Of a stretch of 64,000 nucleotides of DNA, positions 37,301-46,507 are shown one piece after another (position 1 is the stretch's first letter; every line of letters begins with the position of its first letter). The stretch lies in NCBI GenBank assembly GCA_013388735.1, contig JACAES010000035.1, forward strand, positions 1 through 64,000, given 5' to 3'. Source of the stretch: Chloroflexota bacterium (lineage in GTDB: Bacteria; Chloroflexota; Anaerolineae; Aggregatilineales; Phototrophicaceae). Made by a program: the position numbers and the translations under genes. The notes beneath the pieces are model-generated. The model saw only the letters and a program-made list of their open reading frames with translations, was not told where the DNA came from and made no database searches.

Positions 37301-39885
37301 CCATCCATCAGGCGCTTGTGCTGCCGGAAGACGGCGCAGCGATGGTGCAGACCGTCGTTTCCGCGTCCGGTGAAACGACGGCCTTCCGCATCTACAGCCG
37401 AGCCGATGACCACTCGTGGACGGTACACGCCAGCGGCAGGATTCGACCCGGCGGGCCAGCTCTTCACACCTGGGATACGGCTCTCACGCTGCAATCACGC
37501 GGTGGGCAGGCGCGCACGGGCGACGATTTTTACGATCAGCTTATCGGCGGCGGCTTCCAGTTTGGAAATGCGGCGCGCCGGTTGAGTGCTGTCTGGCGCA
37601 GCGGCGATGAGGCGATGGGGCAGCTTCGCCCGCTTGGAGATGCGGCGGCTGCCGAGGCGGCTTTCCAGCTTGCGGCGGCAGCGGCGGGCAGCGAGGGCGT
37701 GGTTTACGTGCCGAACTTTATACGCGAAGTTCGCTCGCCGTTCCCGGCGGCTTCTGCGGCCTGGGCTTATGCGCGGCAGCACCCGTCCGAAACCGGGAGT
37801 CTGGTACAAGATATGGCGCTCTTTGATGACGAGGGGCGCGGTGTGCTGGAAATCGAGGGCGCGCGTCTGCAACCGCTGGATGGCGACGTGATGCGCCTAG
37901 AGGACTGGTGTTACGAGATAGCCTGGCAGCCGAGCGCATTTGCTGAATCTGCATCGGCGGCGCTGGTCGGCGACTGGCTGGTTTTTGCCGATCAGTCGGG
38001 CGTGGCGGACGCTCTGTCGGCGCGGCTGCGGGCGGCTGGCGAGGGGTACGTTCTGGTTTATCCCGGCGCTGCCTATGCCCGTCACGATGTGGAGCGTGTT
38101 CAGATACGTCCCGACCAGCCGGAAGACCTGCGCCGTCTGTTCCAGGAAGTCTTCGCCGAGCGTCCGCCGGCCTGCGCCGTTCATCTGTGGAGTCTGGATA
38201 TGCCGGACGCCGAAAACCTGAACGCGGCAGGGCTGGACGAAATTCAGGCGTTGGGCTGCGATCCGGTGCTGCATCTGGTACAGCTTGTGGCGCAGTCCGG
38301 TTGGTCGGAGATGCCGCGTTTGTGGCTGGTGACGCGGGGCGTGCAAGCGGTTGGCGCAGAGTCCGCGCCCCGGTCGGTGAGCCAATCGCTGCTGTGGGGC
38401 TTCGGGCGGGTGATCGCCGAGGAGCAGCGTGAGTTGTGGGGTGGCCTGATTGATCTGTCGCCGCAGATGACCGCCGAAGAAGCGGCGGGCTGGCTGTGGC
38501 AGCAGGCGCAAAGCCGGGATGGTGAAGACCAGATTGCCTTTTATGATGGACAGCGTTTTGCTGCGCGGCTGGTGCGCGCGCCTAAAGCCGCGAACACGCT
38601 GCCGCCGCTGCGTTTCCGCCCCGACGCCAGCTATCTGATTACCGGCGGCCTGGGCGGTATTGCGCTGCGGGCGGCGCGCTGGATGGTCGAAAACGGCGCA
38701 CGCCGCCTGATATTGGTCGGGCGCACGCCGCTGCCGCCGCGCGTCGAATGGTCGGCGGCTGACCCCGACAGCTTGGCCGGACGGCGTATCGCTGCCGTCC
38801 GGGAGTTGGAGTCGCTGGGGGCAAGCGTTCATCTGGCTGTGCTGGATGTGGCCGAGGAACCCCAACTGCGCGCCTTCCTGGAACAGTACCGACGCGAGGG
38901 CTGGCCGCCGATCAAAGGCGTGATGCATACCGCTGCCGTGATCGAAGACCGCCTCATCAGCCAGCTTGATCGCGCGGCATTCCCGCCGGTGCTGCGGCCC
39001 AAAGTGATCGGAAGCTGGCTGCTGCACCGGCTTTTGGACGATGTGGACTTTTTCGTGCTGTTTTCGTCGGTCGGCGCGGTGCTGGGGCAGACCGGCCAGG
39101 GTAACTATGCGGCGGCCAATGCTTTTCTGGATGCGCTGGCTTACTACCGACGCGGGCGGGGTCAGTCGGGGTTAAGCATCAACTGGGGCGGCTGGGCGGA
39201 ACTAGGGCTGGCGATGACTTCCGGCGCGCAGCGCACCATCCAATACCTCGAACAGCAGGGCATCAACAGCTTCACGCCGGAACAGGGCATCGCCGCGCTG
39301 GAATATCTGATGCGCCGCCAGCTCGACGGTGTGGGCGCGCCGCAGGCCGCCGTCATGCCGGTGAACTGGACGCAGTTCCGCGAAGTGCGCCTGGCCGCCA
39401 GCCAGTCCCGCCTGCTGGCCGACCTGACCGCCGGGACGGGCGCGCGGGCGGCAGACGATGATTCCGCTTCCAGCCCGATTCGGGTGGAACTGCTGGCTGC
39501 CGAACCGGAACAGCGGCGCGAACTGCTGGAAGGCTACCTGCAAAAGCAGGTTGCGCGGGTCTTAAAACTCGATCCCTCGCGGGTTGAGCCGGCGAAGCCG
39601 CTGGGGCTGATCGGGGTAGACTCGCTGATGGCGCTTGAACTGCGCAACCGGCTTGAGGCCGACCTGGGCGTGGCATTTTCGGCCACGCTGGTCTGGAACT
39701 ATCCGACGATTGTGGAGATGGCCCCTTACGTCGCCGGGAAAATCGGCATCGCGCTGGCTGCCGAAGCGGCGGCAGCGCCGTCTGACAAGCTGCCAAAAGC
39801 GAGCCGACCGCTTGATAATGTCCTGGAAGAACTGGACGATTTGTCGGATGAAGATGCGCTCAATCGGCTGCTCGGTAAAGGGTAG
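34318..39885 (+). CDS. Type I PKS module 2: KS-AT-(degenerate DH)-KR-ACP
   Basis: 1855 residues from GTG, one base after the previous stop; AAAGGA lies at 34304-34309. An N-terminal coiled helix (LKRALVTLKELRGRLDAVE) acts as a docking element. KS about 30-460 (DTACSSS, EAHGTGT, NVGHLEG) is intact. AT about 561-860 has [10 protein letters not shown]. The DH region (about 925-1190) has lost its key residues: the HxxxGxxxxP site reads SRVRGAAALHP, and no LDAxxQ motif is found. KR about 1437-1640 keeps TGGLGGIA, Ser and Tyr (LFSSVGAVLGQTGQGNY). No ER. ACP about 1757-1810 has GVDSL. It should leave a beta-hydroxyl. The C-terminal LDDLSDEDALNRLL helix matches the docking pattern of its sisters. Confidence 0.95.
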   Translation: MSGDTLDQLKRALVTLKELRGRLDAVERARTEPIAIIGMGCRFPGANSPEAFWELLVNGVDAISETPADRWDVDAFYDPDPTTPGKITSRWGGYLQDVDRFDPYFFGISPREAARMDPQQRLLLEVAWEALEDAGQTREGLAGSRTGVFIGVHSQSADYYLMQAGNLKAMDAYTGTGTSHSVVSGRLSYLFDWQGPNIALDTACSSSLVALHLAVQSLRNKECNLALAGGVNLILSPHFTVAASRMHMLSNAGRCKTFDAEADGFVRGEGCGVIVLKRLSDALADGDSILALIRGTAINQDGNTNGLTAPNGLSQQAVIRQALANAGVSPEQIGYVEAHGTGTSLGDPIEVEALAAVFGGAQNRVCRLGSAKANVGHLEGAAGVAGVIKTVLSLRHQAVPPLLHFKQLNPHISLENTPFVIPTTFTPWETNGEPRLAGVSSFGWSGTNVHVVLEEAPQPASSGEDESHPERVYLLPLSAHTPEALHALAGAYGDYLSQTDAALPDIVYTASQRRSHHEYRLVLAGRSREELVGQLEAYTGGQKRPGMAAGHKSPNREAGLVFVFPGQGGQWLGMGRQLLEREPAFRETIERCEAAMRPYVDWSLMEQLTAGEADSRLDEINVVQPVLFAIQVALAALWRDWGVEPHAVVGHSMGEVAAAFVAGALSLDEAARVICRRSQLMKQVSGQGAMAVVELSLDEAQTLLRGYEDRLSVAVNNGPRSVVLSGDPAALEEMMQILKSRDIFCRQVKVDVAAHSPHMDALRPELVRDLGGLQPRAAAVPIYSTVTGAPVDGQTLSADYWGRNLRQPVRFAAAMQQLVADGYNIFLEIGPHPVLIPAIQSGWTEQDITARASLRREEDEQTILLEALGDLHCAGYRLDWRRWSPAGRVVRLPMYPWQHERFWLDADTRAGGFDEGIRRVYDSPAHAQLGWRLQSAETADRFVWENRISQATHPQYYESRVRGAAALHPAVYLDWALAAAREAFGEGAYTLADVAIHQALVLPEDGAAMVQTVVSASGETTAFRIYSRADDHSWTVHASGRIRPGGPALHTWDTALTLQSRGGQARTGDDFYDQLIGGGFQFGNAARRLSAVWRSGDEAMGQLRPLGDAAAAEAAFQLAAAAAGSEGVVYVPNFIREVRSPFPAASAAWAYARQHPSETGSLVQDMALFDDEGRGVLEIEGARLQPLDGDVMRLEDWCYEIAWQPSAFAESASAALVGDWLVFADQSGVADALSARLRAAGEGYVLVYPGAAYARHDVERVQIRPDQPEDLRRLFQEVFAERPPACAVHLWSLDMPDAENLNAAGLDEIQALGCDPVLHLVQLVAQSGWSEMPRLWLVTRGVQAVGAESAPRSVSQSLLWGFGRVIAEEQRELWGGLIDLSPQMTAEEAAGWLWQQAQSRDGEDQIAFYDGQRFAARLVRAPKAANTLPPLRFRPDASYLITGGLGGIALRAARWMVENGARRLILVGRTPLPPRVEWSAADPDSLAGRRIAAVRELESLGASVHLAVLDVAEEPQLRAFLEQYRREGWPPIKGVMHTAAVIEDRLISQLDRAAFPPVLRPKVIGSWLLHRLLDDVDFFVLFSSVGAVLGQTGQGNYAAANAFLDALAYYRRGRGQSGLSINWGGWAELGLAMTSGAQRTIQYLEQQGINSFTPEQGIAALEYLMRRQLDGVGAPQAAVMPVNWTQFREVRLAASQSRLLADLTAGTGARAADDDSASSPIRVELLAAEPEQRRELLEGYLQKQVARVLKLDPSRVEPAKPLGLIGVDSLMALELRNRLEADLGVAFSATLVWNYPTIVEMAPYVAGKIGIALAAEAAAAPSDKLPKASRPLDNVLEELDDLSDEDALNRLLGKG

Positions 39886-39910
39886 CGGGACATCCACTGG
39901 AGGAGAGAGT

Positions 39911-42900
39911 ATGGGGACTGAGGCGAAGCGTTTCAAAAACGTCTCTGGCGTAAAACTGGCGCTGCTGGCCCGCCAGATGCGTGAGCAGACCGATGGCATC
40001 GAACTTATTCAATCAGAGCCAATCGCCATCATCGGAATGGGCTGCCGATTCCCTGCCGGGGCGAACAACCCGCAGAAGTTCTGGGAACTGCTGACCAGCG
40101 GCAGGGACGCGATCAGTGAAGTGCCGTCCGACCGGTGGGACATCAACGATGTTTATGACCCCAACTACACGACGCCAGGGAAAATGAATACACGTTGGGG
40201 CGGGTTTCTCGACCAGATAGACCAGTTCGACCCGGAGTTTTTCGGCATCACGCCCCGCGAGGCGCTCCAGATGGACCCGCAGCAGCGGTTGGTGATGGAG
40301 GTTGCGCACGAAGCGTTGGAAAGCGCCGGCCTGCCGCGCGAGAAACTGGCGGGAAGCTCGGTGGGGGTTTTTATCGCCAGTTCGCTGTTTGATTACGGCC
40401 ACCGGATGCTGGCCGACATCAACCACATCGAGGCTTATGCAATTACCGGGAACACGCATTGTTTTCTGGCGAATCGGCTGTCGTTCCTGTTCAACTTTCG
40501 CGGCCCAAGCCTGGCGGTGGATACGGCCTGCTCGTCCTCGCTGGTTGCCACGCATCTGGCGGTGAGAAGCCTGCGCAGTCGAGACTGTGACGTGGCGCTG
40601 GCTGGCGGCGTGAATGCCATCATCGCGCCGGAAATGACCGTCTCGCTGTCGCAGTGGGGGATGCTTTCGCCGGATGGCCGCTGCAAAACATTCGACAGCA
40701 GCGCCAATGGTTTTGTGCGTTCAGAGGGCTGCGGCATCATTGTGCTGAAGCGTTTGTCCGATGCGCTGGCCGACGGCGATACCATCCTGGCGCTGATTCG
40801 CGGCACAGGGGTTAACCAGGATGGCCGCTCGACGGTCATCACCGCGCCGAACGGCATGGCGCAGCGGGCAGTGCTGCGGCTGGCGCTGGCCGATGGGCTG
40901 GTCGAGCCGGAGCAGATCACGTATATCGAGGCGCATGGCACGGGGACGGTGCTGGGCGACCCGATTGAAGTCGAGGCGCTGACCGAAGTGGTCGGCCAGC
41001 CGAGGCCGGATGGCGAGACGTGTTTTCTGTCGTCGGTCAAAACCAATATCGGCCATCTGGAAGCCGCCGCCGGAGTCGCGGGATTGATTAAAACGGTGCT
41101 GGCTTTGCAGCATGGCGCGGTGCCGCCGCACCTTCACTTCAAGGAACTGAATCCCCATATTTCTCTGGCGGGTACGCCGTTCGTGATACCGACCGAAAAT
41201 CAGCCCTGGAGGCCGCGTTCTGGCCGCCGGTTCGCCGGGGTGAGTTCGTTCGGTTTTGGGGGGACAAACGCGCATATTGTCCTGGAAGAAGCGCCGCAGC
41301 TTCCAACTCCGCCGTCTGATGATGCTGAACAAATCATGCTGCTGCCGCTGTCGGCGCATAACCCGCAAACGCTGCGGGCGCTGGCCGAGGCGTATGTCGG
41401 TTATCTGCCGGGCAGCGCGGCGCGTTTGCAGGACATTGGTTACACAACCAGCCTGCGCCGCAGTCATCAGGATTACCGGCTGGCCGTGGCGGGCCGCACG
41501 AAGGAAGAACTGGCCGACCGGCTGGCCGCTCTACTGCGCGGCAGCTGGCAGCCAGTGCCGTTGCAGCGCGGGCAAAAACCCGGCCTGGCGTTCGTTTTTT
41601 CCGGCCAGGGGCCGCAGTGGTGGGCGATGGGCCGGCAGCTGATGGAGAGTGAGCCGGTTTTCCGCGAAAGCATCGAGCGGTGCGACACGCTGCTGAAGGC
41701 CTACACCGGCTGGTCGTTAGTGGACGAACTGTCCCATGATGAAGCGGATACGCGCCTGGATGAAACCGAAGTCGCGCAGCCGGCTCTCTTCGCGCTGCAA
41801 GTGGCGCTGGCCGATCTGTGGCGCTCGTGGGGTGTGAAGCCGGATGCGGTAGTCGGCCACAGCATCGGCGAGGTAGCCGCCGCACATGTGGCGGGTGTGC
41901 TGAGCCTGGAAGACGCGATTCGCGTGGTGTATCACCGGGCGCGGCTGATGCAGCAGGCCACCGGCAGCGGGAAGATGGCTTCGGTCGAGATTTCGGAGGC
42001 GGAGGCAGCCGCGCGCATTGCGCCTTACGGTGACCGGCTTTCGATTGCGGCGGTCAACAGCCCGACGACCACTGTGCTGTCCGGCGAACCCGCTGCGCTG
42101 GACGCGGTGCTGGACGGGCTTGAGGCTGAAGGCATTAGCTGCCGGATGCTGCGCGTGAATTATGCCTTCCACAGCGCACAGATGGAGCCTTATGCGGGCG
42201 AACTGGCCGCCGCACTGAAAGGATTAAAACCGGGGCGTGCCGCCGTGCCGGTGTATTCAACGGTGACGGGGGCGGCGCAGGACGGCGCGGCCTTCGACGC
42301 GGCCTATTGGGGGCGCAACGTCCGCCAGCCGGTGCGCTTTGCGGCAGCCGTCAGCCAACTGATTCAGGAAGGATACACGACTTTTCTGGAAATCAGCCCG
42401 CATCCGGTTCTGTCGGGTATGGTTGTTCAATGCCTGGAGGCTGAAGGGCAGGCGGGCGTGGTCGCTGCCTCGCTGCGCCGCAATCGGGACGAACGCGAAA
42501 CCATGCTGGACGCGCTGGGCGATCTGTTTGCTGCCGGTTATCCGGTGCAGTGGGAACGGTTTTACCCATCCGGCGGGCGTGTGGTCTTCGATCTGCCGGC
42601 TTATCCCTGGCAGCGGGAACGCTACTGGGTCGAGCCACCGCAAAAACCGCCGGCGCTGCCACAGCGTATGGCAGGCGCGCATCCCCTGTTGGGGCAGCGG
42701 GTGAAATCACCGCTGATCGAAGGCGCGCTTTTTGACACGCTGATTAACCCGCGCGACCCGGCGTTCCTCAACGATCATCGCATCTGGGGGGCGGCGGTTG
42801 TGCCTGCGGCGGCTTATCTGGAAGCCGCGCTGTCGGCGGCGGCGACGGTATACGGGGAGATGGGCGTCGTTTCACTGAACGATGTGTTCATTCAAGAGGC

Positions 42901-45900
42901 GTTGGTACTGCCGGAGGAGCAGACCCGGACGGTGCAGCTTCACCTGTCGGCACATCAGAATGGCGCGGCGGATTTTAAGTTTTACAGCCTGAGCGGCGAA
43001 GACATCTGGACGCTGCATGTGGCCGGGCGGTTGAGTCTGGCGCAGCCCGATGGCGCGGCGGTTTCTGAGCCGTTCTCGCCTGAAGCAGTTCAATCCCGCT
43101 GCGGGGTGTTCCCGGCACAGGAACATTATAATCTGGCCTGGGAGAGCGGCATCGAATTCGGCCCGGCTTTTCATGGCATCGAACAGATGTGGCGGCAGGA
43201 TGGCGAGGCGCTGGCGTTTATTTCGCTGCCGAAATCGCTGGCGGCAGAGGCGAGTATCTACCGGATTCACCCGGTCATGCTGGATGCCTGTATCCAGGCG
43301 ATGGCCGCTGCGCTGCCCGGTTACGATGAACATCTGGACACGTACCTGCCCGTCAGCTTCGACAGGTTGCGCTTGTATGCCCGCCCCGGCGAGACGGTAT
43401 GGAGTCATGCGCGGCTTTACCCCGCTATGGCCGGCGGTCACGATACGGTGACAGGCGATATTCAGGTGTTTGACGCGGTGGGGCAGTTGGTGCTGGACAT
43501 GCGCGGCCTGCGTTTGAAACGCGCCAGCCGCGAGGCGCTGCGCCGCGCCGTCCACAAACAAGCCGGTGAAACGCCGGGCGATTGGTTTTACGAAGTGGCC
43601 TGGCAGCTCGCGCCGGTTTTTGAGCCGGAAAGCCGGAGCGAACCTGGCGCGTGGCTGATTTTCGCCGACCAGATGGGTATCGGCGAGGCGCTGGCGGCGC
43701 AGCTGGAAGCGTTGGGCGAGGGGTTTGTTCTGGTCAAACCAGGCGCGGATTATCGCGTGCTGAGTGACCGCCTGATACAGGTTAACCCCGCGAGCCGGGA
43801 TGATTTTCAGCGGCTTATTCGAGATGCTTATGCGAGCAGCGCCTATCGGGGAATCGTTCATCTGTGGGGGCTGGACGTGCCGCCGCTGGGACAGGGTGAT
43901 TTCTCACCGGCGGATGCGCAGGAAGTGAGCCTGGGCGGCGCGCTGCATCTGTTGCAGGCACTGGTTGCGTCAGGGATGTCCGATCTGCCGGGGCTGTGGC
44001 TGGTCACGCGCGGGGCGATGCCCGTCGACGGTGCGCCTGCCGCGCCGGAACAGTCTCCGCTGTGGGGGCTGGCGAACACTATTTTTCTTGAACATCCCGA
44101 ACTGCGCCCCGTCTGTGTTGACCTGGACCCGGCGCAGGACGCCGCCGCATCGGCCCAGGCGCTCGCGCGCGAAATCCGGTCGGCAGACGGTCAAGACCGG
44201 CTGGCGCTGCGCGGCGATGGGCGCTACGCGGCACGGTTGGTTCGCGGCCAGGCTGCCCGGACGCAGGCCGATCATGAAGAACAGCCGATGACGCTGGACA
44301 TCAGCGCGCGCGGCGTCCTTGATAACCTGGTTCGCGTGCCGATGATACGATCCGTACCGGGGCCGGGCGAGGTCGAAGTGCGCGTGCGGGCGTCGGGGGT
44401 GAACTTCCGCGACGTGCTGAACGCACTGGGTATGTACCCCGGCGATCCCGGCCCGATGGGTGATGAGTTCGTCGGAGAAATCGTCCGGGTGGGTGAAGGT
44501 GTGACAGACTATCAGGCCGGTGATGTCGTGCTGGGTATGTCGCCGGCCAGCTTCAGCACTTACGTTATTGCGCCGGTGATGAAAATCGTCCCCAAACCGG
44601 CAGCTTTGAGTGATGAAGAAGCAGCCACCATCCCGATCACGTTCATGACGGCTTATTACGCGCTGCATCATCTGGCGGGTATGTCTGCCGGGGAGCGCGT
44701 GTTGATTCATGCCGGGGCGGGCGGCGTCGGTTTGGCGGCGATACAGCTTGCCCAGCGCGCCGGAGCGGAAATCTTTGCTACCGCCGGCAGCCCGGAAAAA
44801 CGCGCCTTCTTAAAATCGCTGGGCGTGCAGTATGTGATGGACTCGCGCACGCTGCGTTTTGCCGGTGAGATTATGGAAATCACCGGCGGGCGCGGGGTGG
44901 ACGTGGTGTTAAATTCGCTGGCAGGCGATTTTATCCCCAAGAGCCTGTCGGTGCTGGCGGACGGCGGGCGCTTCCTGGAGATCGGTAAAACCGGAATCTG
45001 GACGGTCGAGCAGGTGGCGGAACTGAACCCCACGCTGCGCTACTACACGATTTACCTGGGCGACGTGATCCGGCAGGACCCGCCGCTGGGCCAGGCGATG
45101 TTCCGCGACCTGATGAGCATGTTTGAAGAAGGCACGCTCCATCCGCTGCCGCACCGGGTCTTTCCGGTTGAGGATGCGGTCAGCGCGTTCCGGTTTATGG
45201 CGCAGGCCAAACACATCGGCAAACTGGTGCTGAAGCAGCCGGGTGGCAGCGCGGCCAGCATTCGCCCGGACGCAACCTATCTCATCACCGGCGGCCTGGG
45301 CGGCATCGGTCTGCATATTGCCGGCTGGCTGGTGGAGCAGGGGGCGCGGCATCTGGTGCTGACCGGACGCGGCGCGCCCGCCGAGCCTGCTCGTATAGCC
45401 ATTGAGAAGATGGAGTCGTCCGGGGCGCGGGTGATAACCGCCCAATCTGATGTAGCCGATGCAGCCGCCGTGAAGGCTTTGATGGCGGAAATCGAACGGG
45501 CGCTGCCGCCTTTGCGCGGCATCATCCATGCGGCGGGGACGCTGGACGACGGCGTGCTGCTTCAGCAGGACTGGTCGCGGTTTACGACGGCGCTTTATCC
45601 CAAGCTGAACGGCGCATGGAATCTTTACCGGAGCAGCGCCGGGCTTCCACTGGATTTCTTCATCCTCTTTTCGGCGGGTGCTGCGCTGCTGGGTTCGCCG
45701 GGGCAGGGGAATTATACCGCCGCCAATGCTTTTCTCGACTCGTTCGTTCATGTCTGCCGCGCACAGGGATTACCCGCGCTCGGCATTAACTGGGGCGCGT
45801 GGGAAGACACGGGCATGATGGCCGGACTCAGCAGCCCGGAACGCTGGGCAAAAGAGGGTATCGGCGCACTGACGCCTGAACAGGGGCTTGAGGCTTTCGC

Positions 45901-46507
45901 GCTGGCGCTCCAGAACCGGCAGGCCGCGCAGATCGCCATCCTGCCGATGGCCTGGGGAGACTTCGCGCAGTCGAGCCGAATGCGCCCCTTCTTTGCGGAA
46001 GTTGTCCGCGCGCACCAGCCCACGGCTCAGGTCGGCAGAACGCCGCAGCGCCAGGCCGAACCGTCTGATCTGCTGCGCCGTTGGGGGGAAACCATCCCCA
46101 ATCGCCGCCGCCGCCTGCTGCTGGACACGATTCGGGACGAGGTGATTCGCGTGTTGGGGCTGCGACCAACCACTACCATTGACCCGCGCCAGCCCCTCAA
46201 CGAACTGGGGCTGGACTCGCTGATGGCGGTTGAACTGCGGAATACGTTAATTACGATGCTGGACTGCACGCTGCCCGCGACGCTGCTTTTTGACTACCCG
46301 ACCAGCGACGCGCTGGCGGATTATCTGATGAAAAACGTACCCGCGCTGGCACAGACTCAGGCCAAAGCCGAGCCGGAGAAAAAGCCGATAGCGCAGGAAA
46401 GCCGGCGTGAAGTGGCAGCCGAACTGCAACAACTGTCGGATGCCGAGGCAGAAGCGTTACTTCTGGCGGAACTGGAAGAGCTGAACGAGGGTGAAAACGA
46501 TGGCTGA
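39911..46507 (+). CDS. Type I PKS module 3: KS-AT-DH-ER-KR-ACP
   Basis: 2198 residues. The ATG at 39911 follows GGAGGAGAG; the same frame is open further upstream, inside the previous gene. The N-terminal helix differs in sequence from the other docking helices (VKLALLARQMREQTDG). KS about 35-460 and AT about 560-860 (GHSIGEVAAA, with a YAFH-type motif) look active. DH about 923-1200 has NDHRIWGAAVVP and HPVMLDACIQ. ER about 1470-1780 has [17 protein letters not shown] about 1790-1980 has TGGLGGIG and LDD, but the catalytic Ser position 13 residues before Tyr is Ala (LFSAGAALLGSPGQGNY). ACP about 2070-2140 has GLDSL. Expected output is full reduction if the KR works, a ketone if not. The C-terminal LSDAEAEALLLAELEE helix is a docking element. 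Confidence 0.95.
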   Translation: MGTEAKRFKNVSGVKLALLARQMREQTDGIELIQSEPIAIIGMGCRFPAGANNPQKFWELLTSGRDAISEVPSDRWDINDVYDPNYTTPGKMNTRWGGFLDQIDQFDPEFFGITPREALQMDPQQRLVMEVAHEALESAGLPREKLAGSSVGVFIASSLFDYGHRMLADINHIEAYAITGNTHCFLANRLSFLFNFRGPSLAVDTACSSSLVATHLAVRSLRSRDCDVALAGGVNAIIAPEMTVSLSQWGMLSPDGRCKTFDSSANGFVRSEGCGIIVLKRLSDALADGDTILALIRGTGVNQDGRSTVITAPNGMAQRAVLRLALADGLVEPEQITYIEAHGTGTVLGDPIEVEALTEVVGQPRPDGETCFLSSVKTNIGHLEAAAGVAGLIKTVLALQHGAVPPHLHFKELNPHISLAGTPFVIPTENQPWRPRSGRRFAGVSSFGFGGTNAHIVLEEAPQLPTPPSDDAEQIMLLPLSAHNPQTLRALAEAYVGYLPGSAARLQDIGYTTSLRRSHQDYRLAVAGRTKEELADRLAALLRGSWQPVPLQRGQKPGLAFVFSGQGPQWWAMGRQLMESEPVFRESIERCDTLLKAYTGWSLVDELSHDEADTRLDETEVAQPALFALQVALADLWRSWGVKPDAVVGHSIGEVAAAHVAGVLSLEDAIRVVYHRARLMQQATGSGKMASVEISEAEAAARIAPYGDRLSIAAVNSPTTTVLSGEPAALDAVLDGLEAEGISCRMLRVNYAFHSAQMEPYAGELAAALKGLKPGRAAVPVYSTVTGAAQDGAAFDAAYWGRNVRQPVRFAAAVSQLIQEGYTTFLEISPHPVLSGMVVQCLEAEGQAGVVAASLRRNRDERETMLDALGDLFAAGYPVQWERFYPSGGRVVFDLPAYPWQRERYWVEPPQKPPALPQRMAGAHPLLGQRVKSPLIEGALFDTLINPRDPAFLNDHRIWGAAVVPAAAYLEAALSAAATVYGEMGVVSLNDVFIQEALVLPEEQTRTVQLHLSAHQNGAADFKFYSLSGEDIWTLHVAGRLSLAQPDGAAVSEPFSPEAVQSRCGVFPAQEHYNLAWESGIEFGPAFHGIEQMWRQDGEALAFISLPKSLAAEASIYRIHPVMLDACIQAMAAALPGYDEHLDTYLPVSFDRLRLYARPGETVWSHARLYPAMAGGHDTVTGDIQVFDAVGQLVLDMRGLRLKRASREALRRAVHKQAGETPGDWFYEVAWQLAPVFEPESRSEPGAWLIFADQMGIGEALAAQLEALGEGFVLVKPGADYRVLSDRLIQVNPASRDDFQRLIRDAYASSAYRGIVHLWGLDVPPLGQGDFSPADAQEVSLGGALHLLQALVASGMSDLPGLWLVTRGAMPVDGAPAAPEQSPLWGLANTIFLEHPELRPVCVDLDPAQDAAASAQALAREIRSADGQDRLALRGDGRYAARLVRGQAARTQADHEEQPMTLDISARGVLDNLVRVPMIRSVPGPGEVEVRVRASGVNFRDVLNALGMYPGDPGPMGDEFVGEIVRVGEGVTDYQAGDVVLGMSPASFSTYVIAPVMKIVPKPAALSDEEAATIPITFMTAYYALHHLAGMSAGERVLIHAGAGGVGLAAIQLAQRAGAEIFATAGSPEKRAFLKSLGVQYVMDSRTLRFAGEIMEITGGRGVDVVLNSLAGDFIPKSLSVLADGGRFLEIGKTGIWTVEQVAELNPTLRYYTIYLGDVIRQDPPLGQAMFRDLMSMFEEGTLHPLPHRVFPVEDAVSAFRFMAQAKHIGKLVLKQPGGSAASIRPDATYLITGGLGGIGLHIAGWLVEQGARHLVLTGRGAPAEPARIAIEKMESSGARVITAQSDVADAAAVKALMAEIERALPPLRGIIHAAGTLDDGVLLQQDWSRFTTALYPKLNGAWNLYRSSAGLPLDFFILFSAGAALLGSPGQGNYTAANAFLDSFVHVCRAQGLPALGINWGAWEDTGMMAGLSSPERWAKEGIGALTPEQGLEAFALALQNRQAAQIAILPMAWGDFAQSSRMRPFFAEVVRAHQPTAQVGRTPQRQAEPSDLLRRWGETIPNRRRRLLLDTIRDEVIRVLGLRPTTTIDPRQPLNELGLDSLMAVELRNTLITMLDCTLPATLLFDYPTSDALADYLMKNVPALAQTQAKAEPEKKPIAQESRREVAAELQQLSDAEAEALLLAELEELNEGENDG

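Noticed and set aside
37897-39027. 376-codon minus-strand open frame inside PKS2
   Set aside because: Shadow of the PKS reading frame, rich in Arg, Gln and His, with no ribosome site or motifs. The same applies to the other long antisense frames across 27792-64000.
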